64,000 bases of DNA from Watersipora subatra. Taxonomy: Eukaryota; Bryozoa; Gymnolaemata; Cheilostomatida; Watersiporidae. Under the pieces are notes generated by a model. The model worked only from the letters and a program-made list of their open reading frames with translations, did no database searches and was not told the origin of the DNA. The stretch lies in the NCBI RefSeq assembly GCF_963576615.1, contig NC_088710.1, positions 3,142,001 to 3,206,000 on the forward strand, in the 5' to 3' direction. Positions 45,071-57,036 of this stretch are shown here, piece after piece; position 1 is the stretch's first letter; every line of letters begins with the position of its first letter. Position numbers and translations under genes: made by a program.

Positions 45071-45709
45071 ATGGTATTAACAAATTTCATATATGTTTTA
45101 GATATGAAAACATTTGTGATAGGAAACTCCATTGTGAGAGGACTGTTGGATCCTGAGTGGGAGACCATCAGCTTGAGTGGAGCAGACTGGGAAGATATTA
45201 TTACGTATGTTTTTAATAATAGTAATAGGTTCGAGAGTTCTATTATATACATACACATAGGCCCAGTGAGATTTTCTGAACTTGTTCTTAAAACTGGTCA
45301 GGTCGAGTGTCACCTGCGTAGTCGCAGAGAATTATCCGAACCAATAGGTCACATTTTTAAAGACTGGGTCAACTTGCTAACACCCTACAGAATACACCCA
45401 GTTGTGGGCACAGTTTATCCGATGTGCTTTACACGGTATAACAGACATCGGGGAGTACATATTGACTCTAGACGAAAAACTTATTTTGATTCACTGACAA
45501 GAAAAATTAAAGGGATGTCGGTAGTGGAAAATCGGGATATAGTTGACTTTAATGTCAGCAATGACATGATAACACCGTACATGCATAGGAAAGTGTGTAC
45601 CCGACGAAGAGGACGATATGTATTTGGAGATGATTTTCTGACAGACGGAGTACATCCAAGTAGCAGAATTGTTAGTGACTGGAAATCAGAAATACTTAGA
45701 GTGAATTAG
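45071..45709 (+). pseudogene. SGNH-hydrolase-like extra ORF downstream of integrase (outer gypsy element)
   Basis: An intact frame of 212 codons right after integrase and before the 3' end, the position of env or other accessory genes in some gypsy elements. FVIGNSIVRGL resembles SGNH block I (G-D/N-S), SGADWEDI and YIHIGPVRFSE the middle blocks, and TDGVHPSS block V (D-x-x-H). There is no signal peptide or transmembrane segment, so it is not an envelope. SGNH/esterase domains are known in some LINEs (CR1 ORF1) but are not a standard part of gypsy elements. The function would be inference. Confidence 0.6.
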
Positions 45710-46121
45710 ATCAATCAGGAAACCCTAGACCTAGATGGTCATCGTCAGAGTCGACGGAGGTCTGTGTAATTGATGTGTGGGCATCAAACACCCAGTCTCA
45801 TTGTAAATAGTAATTAATATAGTGCACAGACACTGATTGTATATAGTTAATATATGTATGGAAACAGACTGTAAATTTAGTACTATTGAGAGTGTAGGCA
45901 CTACTCATAAACCTTGTACATAGCGTGGCCATACAGTTAAAAAAAAGCGTAATGTTATGAGTGTATGTTGCGTTGTGTTAGATTTGACAATTTGTTATGT
46001 CCGTTATGTTAAATTGAACAATTGAGTAGATGACGTTGTGTATTAATGTCAGACTCGTTTAAGTGATGAGTTTAGACCGTATGCATTTATCAATGGATTA
46101 TGATACTGCTGTGGTTTGTTG

Positions 46122-46296
46122 TGTTATAATAATAGTGGGCTCGCTAATATTCTAGAGCCGGTTTGCAGCTTCGCTGGGGGTTTCTGGTTTTCAGAGCTGG
46201 CTTAGAGAACATGCTGAGTTATTCTGGTTCTTATATTATTCTGCTACTTATCAATTAATAAAACTAATCATCATTACACAAACAACAGATGTAACA
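46122..46296 (+). repeat. 5' terminal repeat of the nested gypsy element
   Basis: TGTTATAATAATAGTGGGCT ... GTAACA, 175 bp, matched by the repeat at 50861-51035. It contains AATAAA-type sequence near its end. Confidence 0.92.
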
Positions 46297-49200
46297 TGGT
46301 GTCAGGTGCCAGGACCTCACGCCTGAATGCCTAGGTATACCTGGCCTCTGTAACCTAGGCGCAAAGGCAGAAGAACTAAGTTCATACACTTACTTACACA
46401 ATTAGTGCTTGCCTAAATAGAGATATTAGAATTTCAATACATTTATGTAACAAATCCTATTGATATGGGGGATCCACCACCGCCATTACGCATCAAGGTA
46501 GATACACCTAAGCCTCTGGATTTTGTCAATGCCAGCACACAGTGGACAGAATGGCTGCGAAGATTTAATCGTTTTAAGATCATCAGTGGACTAGCTGCAC
46601 AAGATCAGTCAGTACAAATCGATACTTTCCTTTACATTCTAGGCTCGGAGAGCGAAGACATTTATGAGCAGCTGGTGATCGCAGGTGATAAAACTTTAGA
46701 TAAGGTGATAGCAGCATTCACTCTGTACTTTCAACCTCGTTCAAATGTACTGCATTATAGAACACAGTTTTATAACCGTAAGCAAACAGTCAATGAGTCA
46801 GCAGAAGAATACATCCGTGGCATTCATAATTTAGCCGGCAAATGTAATTTCACAGCGAACCTTACAAAAGAAGACATGATCAAAGATAGGCTGCTTTCTG
46901 GAATGTTAGATACTAAATTAAGTGCAGAATTACAGCTAGATGAAGCGGTCACCCTAGCAGCAGTCACTGCAAAGATGAGGTCTAAGGAAACCATAGAAAA
47001 CCAAATGAAAGCAGCGGCTAAAGTTGAAGTTGTCAAATCTCAGATGAAAAATACTTCTACAGATAAGGCTAGAGGTGGTACTTCGTCAGAGAAGCCTAGA
47101 AACTTTACGTCAAATCAAGGTGGAGCTAGAGGAACAGGTAGCTCTACCCAAGGAAGAGTTTGCAAGTACTGTGGAGGATCTCATCCACCACGTTCTTGTC
47201 CTGCGTATGGAAAGACTTGCAATATATGCATGAAGCGCAATCACTTTGCTAAAGTCTGCCAACAACAATCCTCACGCGCTGTGGCTGAGGTGGCAGAGAC
47301 AGTAAACAACACTTCTGAGCAGAAGGGTGAATTCTATATACACGCAGATGACGCCGTCGTTGACATTAATGCAGGGTTTTTAGCTAAAGCTTTTGTTATT
47401 GATGCTGTAGTAACTGAATGGTTAATGGATTTTCAAGTAAATGGTTTTAACCTCAGGGCCAAAGTAGACACTTGGGCTCAAACTAATTTCATATCGAGTT
47501 CTGAACTTCAACGGGTTTCTCCACAGTCAACTATTCGACCTAGCCACACTAAACTCACAGCATACTCTGGCCATACAATCCCCATTGTAGGTGTAGCCGA
47601 CATCACATTGAAGCATGCAAATGTTGACCACATGCTTTCTTTCCATGTACTTAGAGAAGAACTAAAAGCTCGGACACTTCTAGGGCTACCATCAATTACA
47701 AAGCTGGGTCTCATTGACACTGTCTCAACCATCGGTAGTGACGGGACATCCATCAATCCAGTAGAAATCACAAGTACATACTAAGTGAGTTCAAAGATGT
47801 TTTTACTGGTTTTGGCAAACTAAGTACCACACATAAGATAAGATTCAAACCCAATACAATACCTGCGGTTTGCCCGCCAAGGTCAGTACCACATGCTCTT
47901 AGAGAAAAACTCAAAACCGAACTAGAACGTTTAGTCTCATTAGACATCATAGCTGAATGTCAGGAGCCAGCTGAGTGGTTAAACCCCATAGTCCCAGTAC
48001 TCAAACCTAATGGCACAATAAGAATATGTTTAGATCCGCAGAGAATAAACGAAGCAACCATCAGAGAGCGCTATACTTTGCCCAAAATAAGTGACATTTA
48101 TGCCCGGTTAGCTGGTTCCAGAGTATTTACTACACTTGATGCACAATCCGGTTTTCATCAAATAGCAATTGATGACGAGTCTTCTAAACTAACAACTTTT
48201 CTGACCCCATATGGTTGATTTCGTTACAAGAGATTACTGTTTGGCATTACGTCAGCTCCAGAGTTTTTTCACAAAACCATATATGATATCGTGGGAGATC
48301 TCACAGGTGTAGAAATTTACATAGACGATATTCTCATACATGCCCCTACTCAAGCGGAGCACGACAGTAAGCTCCGTGAAGTTCTGACAAGATTTAAGGA
48401 AGCTGGCTTAAAGTTGAACTCGAGCAAATGTCATTTCAGTCAAAATACCGTGAAATTTTTGGGTAACATAATTTCTGAGAGGGGTATTGAACCGTCTCCT
48501 CACAAAGTGCAAGCCAGAGTAGATGCGTTAAGACCTAAGAATAAAGCTGAGGTTCGATCCCTGTTAGGTCTTGCAACATACCTAGCCAAATTTTGTCCAC
48601 ATCTATCGGAAGTTACTAAGCCGCTAAGGGAGTTACTCAAAGAAACAGTCGATTTTTGCTGGGAGGGGGCGTAGGAAAATTCTTTTAGTGAGCTCAAAAA
48701 GCTAGTAGTCAATGCACTGGTTTTAGCACTTTTTGACCCAAACAAAGAAGTAACAGTCAATGTAGATGCTAGTTCACATAGTCTAGGTGCAGTGTTGCTA
48801 CAGGAAGGCAAACCAGTAGAGTATGCGACCCATTCGCTCACTCCTACCCAATGTTTATACGCGCAAGTTGAAAAGGAGATGATGGCAATTCAGTTTGGTT
48901 TAACACGCTTTCATCAGTACGTATATGGCCGAGAGGTCACAGTAGAATTGGATCACCAACCTTTAGTTAGGATCAACAAAAAGCCACTGAATGAGCTCAT
49001 GCCCAGGCTTCAGCGAATGAAAATGCGTGTGCAACATTACCAATACACAGTCAAACATGTACCTGGGAAACAAATGTATCTGTCAGACTATTTGTCTAGA
49101 TTTTGCAAGGTCACAGCACCTGATAAAAAGTTGAGCCTAGATGATCCCATGCCACAAGTTTGTGCCATTGTTATACGTGGTAGTAAGGCTCTTGATGAGT

Positions 49201-50860
49201 ATTATGAAGCCACCAGCATTGATCGTAGCTTGCAAATCGTTTCTCAGTACACCAAGAAAGGGTGGCCAAAGCAAAAGAAATCATGCCATCCCTTGGCTAA
49301 ACCTTACTGGCAGTTCAGAGACACAATCAGTGAACATAATGATTTGTTGTTCTACGGCGAGAGGTTAGTAATTCCTCATACAAAACAATCGGAAATTATA
49401 GAGCGTTTGCATGATAGTCACCAAGGAATCACTAAAACACAACAGCATGCTCGTACAGCTGTGTTTTGGCCTGGCATGTGCCAGTGCATTGAGGATAGAG
49501 TTAGTTCGTGTGGCGTATGCAAACGTCATGACAAAGCCCAACACCACAGTCCACGGATACCTAGTGAAATTCCTAACTATCCGCGGCAAATGATCGGTAG
49601 CGATCTACTTCAAATCAAAGATCAACACTGCTTGCTAAATGTAGATTACTATTCAAAATGGGTAAACGTTTCACCACTAGGAAATTTGACAAGCCAAGAC
49701 ATCATACAGGAATTCAGGAAGCGGTTCGCAGATTTTGGTCAAGTTTCTAAAATAAGATCCGACAATGGCCCTTAATATGCATCTAGGGAATTCAAGGAAT
49801 TTGCTGAACAGCTCAAAATCGAGCATGTCACTTCCTCACCCAGTTTTCCGCGTTCTAATGGGCAGGCCGAACGGGCAATACAAACAGTAAAACAGTTAAT
49901 GATCAAAGCCTCAGAAGATGGCAAGTGTTATTGGCATTCGTTGCACATGCTTCGCAACACTCCCTTAGAAGGAAACTCCCTTTTTTCCTGCGCAGCTTTT
50001 ACAAGGTCGCACCCTCTATGATGGTTTGCCAGCGCAATGTCACACTCTTTTCTCTAGAGCATACAATAGAGAGTTAGTTAAGTCCAAAATGATATCTAGA
50101 CGAGAAAACATGAAAACCAATCATGACGCCAAGTGCACAGGTAAAGAAAGGTCAGTTTTAGCGCTAGGAAAGCCTGTTAGATTCCAGTTACTGAACGGTA
50201 AGTGGGAGCAAGCTGTAGTGGTCAGTCATGCAAGTCAGACCCGCTCATACTTAATCCAAAATTTGGCTCCAGGGGCAGTTATCCGATGAAACAGGCAGCA
50301 GTTGAGAGAAGACGAAACTCAACCACATACTGCACCCGTAAGTAGGGCTGTATCAAAACCAACTCCGCAGCAGTTTCCGAATACAGGACCCGAGAAAGTT
50401 GTCAATCAGACCGGTAGCGAACAGTCAGAAAAACCACCCGTTGTGCCTTTACCAGGTACTCCAAAGCAAGCACTGGTCAGACCGGCTGAAACTTCCGGCA
50501 CATTATCAAATCAAACTCAAAGTTCACTGTCTGCTACACCAACGACCCCTGTTACCCACACCAGAAGTGGCAGAACTGTTAGAAAGCCACTGAGGTTCAG
50601 AACTGAGTAGTCATTACTATGACCGTTTAGAAAGATGTGTGTACTGTAGTTTAGTAGCTTAGATCCGTAAAGGTAGTTAGTAATTAGGCTATAGATAGCT
50701 TTCTTCACATTAGTATTTAGCCTTGTTTTTAACTTTTTATTTACTATTATACCCAAATACTCGTTGAGTGCCTTTTTTACACATAATACTGTACACTCCT
50801 CTACGCGGGCTGCTAGGGGACAATATTATCTTATTGTTACTGCGTTCAGAGAAGAGGAGA

Positions 50861-51035
50861 TGTTTTAATAATAGTGGGCTCGCTAATATTCTAGAGCCGG
50901 TTTGCAGCTTCGCTGGGGGTTTCCGGTTTTCAGAGCTGGCTTAGAGAACATGCTGAGTTATTCTGGTTCTTATATTATTCTGCTACTTATCAATTAATAA
51001 AGCTAATCATCATTACACAAACAACAGACGTAACA
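50861..51035 (+). repeat. 3' terminal repeat of the nested gypsy element
   Basis: 175 bp, about 98% identical to the 5' repeat, preceded by a purine-rich tract and followed by the GTTG target duplication. Confidence 0.92.
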
Positions 51036-51130
51036 GTTGTTCTGCATATTGCAGGTGTGTTGGCACCTGTGGAAGAGACGGAAAATGGTCTTAGAGGGAG
51101 GATGTAGTATATCCCGGATGTGACGTTAAC

Positions 51131-52080
51131 ATTTCCCAGAGCCAAGAATATCACCAAGCCCTCGCTAAAGCATATGATGAGATAATTAGATGTTGAGAGC
51201 GCACCACGATAGAAACCTAAGCAGCCGCCAAAGAAGAACAAATCTTCTTCGGTGTAAACTAAAAACCATACCCAACTTCAAACAACATAAAAAATCCAGA
51301 GGCTTCGCCAAAACTGCTACTATCAATTGCTTACAAATTCTACTTCAACTGAGGTAATGATTGAGGTAAAACGGAGCTAATAACTTCAACCTCTTGGTGG
51401 AACTAAATATTAGAAAAAAATATAATTTATTGAAAGGATACAAAAACAACCATCATATTTCGAATTTAATGGGAGTAATTAGCGTCAAAACAATTACAAC
51501 TATTAACAACGAGTACTCCAAAATTCATCCAGAAAGAATATTCATCCATCATCGATAATTTCATTTTGGTGAGAATATAATCGCGATGGTGTATCTATAA
51601 GAAGGATATGAAGAAAAAGTTAACAGTTGGACGTGTTAATTCCAATAGTTCTAGCTCTACATCTTCAAGAAAATGTATAAAATAGTGTACTGTATACATG
51701 TATATACATATATCTAAGGCTTATCAATAAGTGAGTAGCGAGTCGAATTTTATTACTGATGAATAAGCTTTCATCGAGCTGCTTTTACAACGCGATAATT
51801 GGGCGCTTGCTAGATATGAGATAATTAAGTTTTTGACAAACGACTGTTATGTTCGAGAATGCTACGTTTGAAACTATGATTTCGTTTACAATTACTGTTT
51901 ATAATAGCACTGAAATATACACGTTCAAATACAACGATATTAACTTCTATCTATCTATCTATCTCTGTAAAATATCTCAAGTGGCCGCTAGGCCTGTAGA
52001 AATAAAATGGTGCATTAGGCATAAAAATAAGATCACAAATAAGCATAGACTTATTTATCTAAGTCTGAAGGATAAAAGTA
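51131..52080. other. Intergenic AT-rich stretch, no gene seen
   Basis: Only short frames and a (CTAT)n run at about 51947-51964. No recognisable domain or splice-consistent exon. Confidence 0.5.
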
Positions 52081-52099
52081 TAAGATCGCCTGGTCTAGT

Positions 52100-52960
52100 T
52101 ATAAGAAAATCAGATGTTAAAATTTCATCGCACGGTTAAAAAAAGAGTGTTTCATTGCACTTGTATTGATTGTGTGTCTGATATTGGAGCCTCGAGTAAA
52201 ATAGGATGAGTTCTTAATTACAAATCTATTAAAATCGACCATTAGGTCTTGGCTTAAAATTTTTTGCAGTGTGCTTTCGTCCTTGATGCGTCTTCTCTCT
52301 GCAAGTGTTTGCCATCCCATTTTCACCATTTCTGATGATATACTATCAAATTTTCTTAAATTGTTGGCCCACCTAAAAGCTTTTCGGTTAATGGATTATA
52401 CTATAATCAAAATGTGGACTCCAGATTTCCGAAGCGTACTCTAGCAGTGGACGACACACACTATAGTATGCTGTCCTTTTGACATTAGGAGATGTTTTCT
52501 TAAGGGTCCGCATAAGCATAAAAAGAGTGCCGTTAGCCTTACGTATGATGCGACTTATGTGTTCATTAAAATTGAGGGTGCTAGAAACAAGTATACCCAA
52601 GTATAAAAAGGATTGCGAGGATATAAGAGATGTACCGCAATAGTTGTATATATGTGAAAATCTAACTGGTTCCACAGATGTAGATGTGCATTTATTAGCA
52701 TTAAATCTCAACTGCCACGACTCAGCCCATGCAGCCACTCTGCACAGTTGGTCCTGAAGCAGAAGGCTGTCGGACGCACATTCTATTGGTCTAAAAAGTA
52801 TGGCATCATCCGCAAATAAACGTATGGATGTCTTTGGACAGTTCAGAGACTCTGGAAGGTCATTGATATATAAAAGAGAACTTCGTTCTTGGCTGCAACT
52901 CCTAACTTTTGCAAAGCCTGTTTTTGCTTTGCCGCTTTCGTGGCTCAGCAACATTGGATT
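52100..52960 (-). pseudogene. Non-LTR retrotransposon (CR1/jockey-like) reverse transcriptase remnant
   Basis: Minus-strand frame with LLYINDLPESL, IRLFADDAILFRPI (catalytic ADD), WQLRFNANKC, YLGILVSSTLNFNEHI, and CRPLLEYASEIWSPH, the canonical succession from RT palm to the C-terminal part. A second frame (GWQTLAERRRIKDEST and TRGSNIRH) continues downstream. The N-terminal palm motif GVPQGSVLGP is missing, and the frame is broken at the join of the two parts. A 5'-truncated LINE, younger-looking than the one at 39765-40520. Confidence 0.8.
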
Positions 52961-53049
52961 AATTTTTGAAAGATTTGGTCGTGTGCATTATAATATTTGT
53001 ATTTAGGACTCTATGTTGTGAATAGAAAAACCATCAGATCAAATTCCGC

Positions 53050-56000
53050 ATGGAACAGTCACCATTTGTAAAAGGTTTGAAGCCATTAAGAGGTACAAAG
53101 CTTCGAGGACCATGCTTTGGCTTAGGACCTGTCACAAAAGAATTCGGCTATCAGATGGCTTACATTGGTAGACAAGGAGCTTTAGATGCGATATATGATG
53201 ACTGCAGTGCTGGAGATTGGGTGACATTGCCATTTGATCATATCGTTGAAAGTATTGCAGTATACAAAGATCAAATGTATATTTTGGCCAGCAAGCCCTC
53301 TTACACAGTGTTCGTTAGAGGCTTAGGCTGGAAGTCTGAAATCTTTTTTAGTTGGAGGCACTGTGATAGTTCATGCGATGGATATAACAAACTGATAATT
53401 AACTCTGATCGGCTTATCATTCCGGACAGATCAAAAAAGCAGCTGACTGTATATTCATTTAAAGGAATTATTCTAAAGCAAGTTTCTTGTCCCGGATATG
53501 GAATATGGAAGTCGGTTGCTCTATGCAATGCGGACAATCAATCAATTGTGGTATCATCCACTAGCACATCGACAATTTTTAAAATAAATATTGATACAGA
53601 GGTAGTGACATGGATTTGTACAAGTATTAACCTTCCTGGAGGTGTGACTTGCTACAACGGAGATTTCATGTTTGTTTCTCGTTGGAACACAACTAAGACA
53701 GAAATTTATATACTTTGCGCTAAAACTGGTGAGTATTGAGAAGCACAAAAGTTTTGTGTTTATAGGATTTTAAAGGAAGTATAAGTTGAAATACAATATA
53801 ATTTGAATGTATGAAACCTCAGCAGACTGTAGTGAAGATTTTGATAGGAAAATGCCGGTTCGTTTTACTCTCCGCAAGACAGTCAAGCAATATCACCGAG
53901 TGTTAAACTCTAGATAGCGTTATATATTTAAATAAATAGATTTTCATCAGAATACATATAAGATAGACAATAAACCATATGCAAACATGCAGAGAGTGTG
54001 CGCGTACAACTCTGCTAAAATAATCGTTTTGTGCTCATTTTATCTTTTTTTTTGGTTTCGGCTCCGCCCACTTTTCTCTTTGTTTTTGTCATGCAAGTGC
54101 CAAGTATTATTGGTACTTTGCCAACAAACATTATGCTTTTTAGCTAAAGCTTTATACAAGCTAATATTATATAGTACTGTCTCATTATAGCTATTAATAA
54201 TGCTTGTAGCTTTTTACAAAGCTTTTCTATGACCAAACATATAAATACTTGGGTTTTCTGTTATCAAATCAGTTGTCTCTGGAGTGTGCAATAAACCATT
54301 TCTCTAACTTAATACTCTATTTAATTGCTTCTGTGCAGAAACATAACAGTTTTATGTTTGGTCTTCTAGTACGATCTCCTTGGTGGTCCGGGTGCCCGCA
54401 ATGGTGGCCGAGCCTTCTCCAGTAACCGGAAGACTCGGCCCTGTGACCATGGTGGCCAGGAGGTCAATCGCTACGGCCCTGGTCATGGCGCTCTGTCGTA
54501 ACTATATACACAAATGTAAAAACTTAATTTTTTTAATTTTTAGATTGGCATTTTTATCGGAAAGTTGGTAATTGATGTATATGTAGGGCCTACATGTGTT
54601 GTTCCAATGTATGCAGAATCTGCAAAAGTGCGCATAAGTATATATATTCAATATTTACCAAATAACCAATTAGACATATTTTAAATACATGTACAGTACA
54701 TGTATGAAATTTATCTATGGCTGTAGCTCAGTATTCACTCTCTACCAATATGATCAAGCAATCATAACAACTTATTTTGTACCAAAAACTCAGTAATTTT
54801 TTTGCTTGCAGGATTTTTGTGCCATATTATTTCAGTATTTTCATGTATGGCCCACATTTTTTGGGTGTCTGGTTTTAACACAGTCCATTATTTTAAGACA
54901 CCTGGTGTATTGACTGCATCAGCATAACTTGGTATTGGTGACATCGTCAGCTCTATCTTTGTTGTTAACCACGGACTACAGCATAACAGACTGATTTTTA
55001 GCTTCTGCACACAGCGCGAAGACATTCTGTAGCTTCTACATTAGGTTCATCAGTTCAATAAGCTTTTCCTCCAATGTGGATATATGGTTGGCATAAGTAC
55101 TTTACGCTTTTTGTGAGTTCAGGGAGTAGCTAGCATATAAGACAGCTGCTAATTGTTGATGATTTTACCCCATTCCTCACATTAGAAATAAACTCCATAA
55201 CCTTTTTCACATTCAGCTTCTCATCAGATTTTATGTGATATTACTAAATGAAGTTTATTGCAAACTTAACCACTGATCATCTGTAGTATTATTGCTTCAA
55301 GCTGTGTACGATGTTATGAATTAGGGAATAGCCTGACGGATAGCAATTGCATTAGGCAGCAAACGCTTGAGTTTTGCTTACCTTAGACAAGTGAGATTGC
55401 TATGGCTTGGGCAGTTTCCAACCAACCTGACTGCATCATGTTTCCAACTAACCTGACTGCATCATGTTTTTTCTATTTTCTTATTGATTATTCACCTTAT
55501 TCAATCATTCAATCCATGTTTCATTGATCATCCTACTTTTCTGTTAGATCAATTATATCCACGTATTTCTAATTACTGGCAGCGGATAGAAACCCAAAGT
55601 ATTGGCCATGGTAAGCCTCATTATTGGTTGCTTTCTACTAGTGAGTTTTTCAAGCGCAATGTTTTGCATGACGTAACATCAGTGCGTCTCATTCATACAG
55701 TAGAGCCTATCGAGATCATAATCTTTTAACATTCTTTCGAGTTCAGTTTTGCCTCATTCAACCCTATCAGCCTAATCCATATAATTCTTTTTTTCATGGG
55801 TCTTTATTGAGGCCAACTGGATTGGTCAAAATATTATGCATTCAACGTACTTCTTGGCACCATTATTAAATTTTTTGCACTGGCTGCCTTAACCACTTAA
55901 GGCAAAGCAAAGTGAAAACTTGTGTTTCCAATTTGGTCAAACACAGAGTGATCAAAAAGAAAGAGTATTGGCCAATGCAACTTATGGTAATAAACCAGGA

Positions 56001-57036
56001 TCCACACTGATAAGCTTGCTGTATCTGTATTTTTTATAATTGAGAGCAGTTTTTTCAGCTTGTACTTTTGAGTATTTTTATATATTGAGTCAATCTTTGT
56101 ATATAAAGGCTCCTATATTACAGTATACCTGAATATGTAAATTGACTTGCACTGTATTATTTTGTCACCAAAATTATTGATATCTGTTCATGATTTGCTA
56201 TTGCCAATGGATTTGCTCAGGCTACATAGCTACAGGGCAGTTTTTTGGATTTTGTATTATTCTAGTTCATAAACATGGCCATTTTTCTGTGAAACTAGAT
56301 CGATGATAAGCACAAGACGAACTCTCTAACACATAATAGTCTTTGTTAATTATTGACAGTCTCTGCGCCTTCTCAAGTTTAAACAATGTTGGCTTGAAAG
56401 TAAAAGCACACAAATGCCAGGGGATGCTAGATAAAAGAAGGTTAATGCATTGGCTATACTGTAGGGGCCTACTGTAAAAATTCACTCTAACTTGCTATTG
56501 AGACCTCCGAAGAGAACTAGTTCAAGGTAGTCATGTGCCATTCAGAATAATATTGAAAGAGTAAAAGCAAATGTGTTGTCGGTTTCATTGGCATAGTTTG
56601 CTGATATTCCCTGTTGTGATGATTCATAGTATCTCTATTCTGAACATACTTTTCGAAAGCAAGAGTTACTTTGAGGTCGTACAAGTTTTCAGACTAGAGC
56701 CTTACAGGATAATATACCATGAGGACTACCACTACTAGTCAGACGAAAGATTTTGTTTAGTCAGCTGCAGCTGAAATTTAGCTGTTATTTATTGCGTTCT
56801 TATGAGAAACAAGTGGCATCGCAAACTTATCAAGAAATCTATTGTCAATAAAATACATGGAGTTGTTATATTAAGCTCAATCTTCAGGCAAGCGTTTGGG
56901 AAGGCTCATTGACCCAATGCCCAGGGCCATGTCCAGTGTACCCGATTTGGCTATGTTCGGAGACAAGTTGATTGTGCTGAGGATGGATGCAGAGGAAGTC
57001 ATAGCTTATGAGCTGAAGAAGAAAGAGGGCTGTTGA
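53050..57036 (+). CDS. NHL/beta-propeller-like protein, two coding exons
   Basis: Exon 1 is 53050-53728 (donor GTGAGT), exon 2 is 56888-57036 (acceptor TCTTCAG); phases fit (codon GGC across the join) and give 275 residues. Three blade-like repeats are visible: LIINSDRLIIPDRSKKQLTV, GVTCYNGDFMFVSRW, and DLAMFGDKLIVLRMDAEEV. Each has a G/D-x-L/F-hydrophobic strand followed by V/Y-x-Y/L. This resembles the NHL-type propellers at the end of invertebrate TRIM-like proteins, but no RING, B-box or coiled coil is visible upstream, and an in-frame TAG precedes the ATG. AATAAA at about 57400 could be its poly(A) signal. The specific function is unknown. Confidence 0.6.
54370..54501 (+). CDS. GC-rich exon-like segment inside the propeller gene's intron
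   Basis: Markedly more GC-rich than its surroundings and preceded by a good acceptor (TTTGGTCTTCTAG). One plus frame reads as a Gly-rich tail (LGGPGARNGGRAF ... RYGPGHGALS) and stops at 54501. The other frames and one minus frame are also open, so direction and frame are unsure. Joined to exon 1 of the host gene it would be read in a different frame from the Gly-rich one. It could be an alternative last exon, an exon of another gene, or a retrocopy fragment. Confidence 0.25.
   Translation, partial: YDLLGGPGARNGGRAFSSNRKTRPCDHGGQEVNRYGPGHGALS

Larger units (their letters stand above)
46122..51035 (+). mobile_element. Ty3/gypsy-type LTR retrotransposon fossil (nested inside the outer element)
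   Basis: Terminal repeats 46122-46296 and 50861-51035 (175 bp each, TG...CA) differ at about four positions, so the insertion is fairly young. GTTG on both sides (46118-46121, 51036-51039) is a 4-bp target duplication. A TGGTGTCAGGTGCC primer-binding-like site follows the 5' repeat, and a purine tract (GAGAAGAGGAGA) precedes the 3' one. Gag with zinc knuckles and protease occupy about 46465-47750, reverse transcriptase about 47900-48500, RNase H about 48700-49100, integrase about 49350-50000. Broken, with roughly five or six breaks in pol. Confidence 0.9.
40530..51130 (+). mobile_element. Ty3/gypsy-type LTR retrotransposon fossil (outer), split by a nested element
   Basis: 5' terminal repeat about 40530-40679 (TGTAGTATATCCCGGATGTG at its start). 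Next to it is a primer-binding-like TGGTGTCAG, then a leader with (TA)n, gag, protease, reverse transcriptase, RNase H, integrase, and an additional ORF. The 3' terminal repeat begins at 51103 after a purine tract and only its first part is recognisable. The second element (46122-51035) sits between the last ORF and the 3' end. The order RT-RNase H-integrase fixes the Ty3/gypsy lineage. It is broken, with roughly four or five breaks in pol. It is older than the nested element. Confidence 0.85.

Noticed and set aside
54240-54350. Possible solo LTR end (AATAAACC ... CAGAAACATAACA)
   Set aside because: No matching second copy, no clear TG start and no target duplication in the window.
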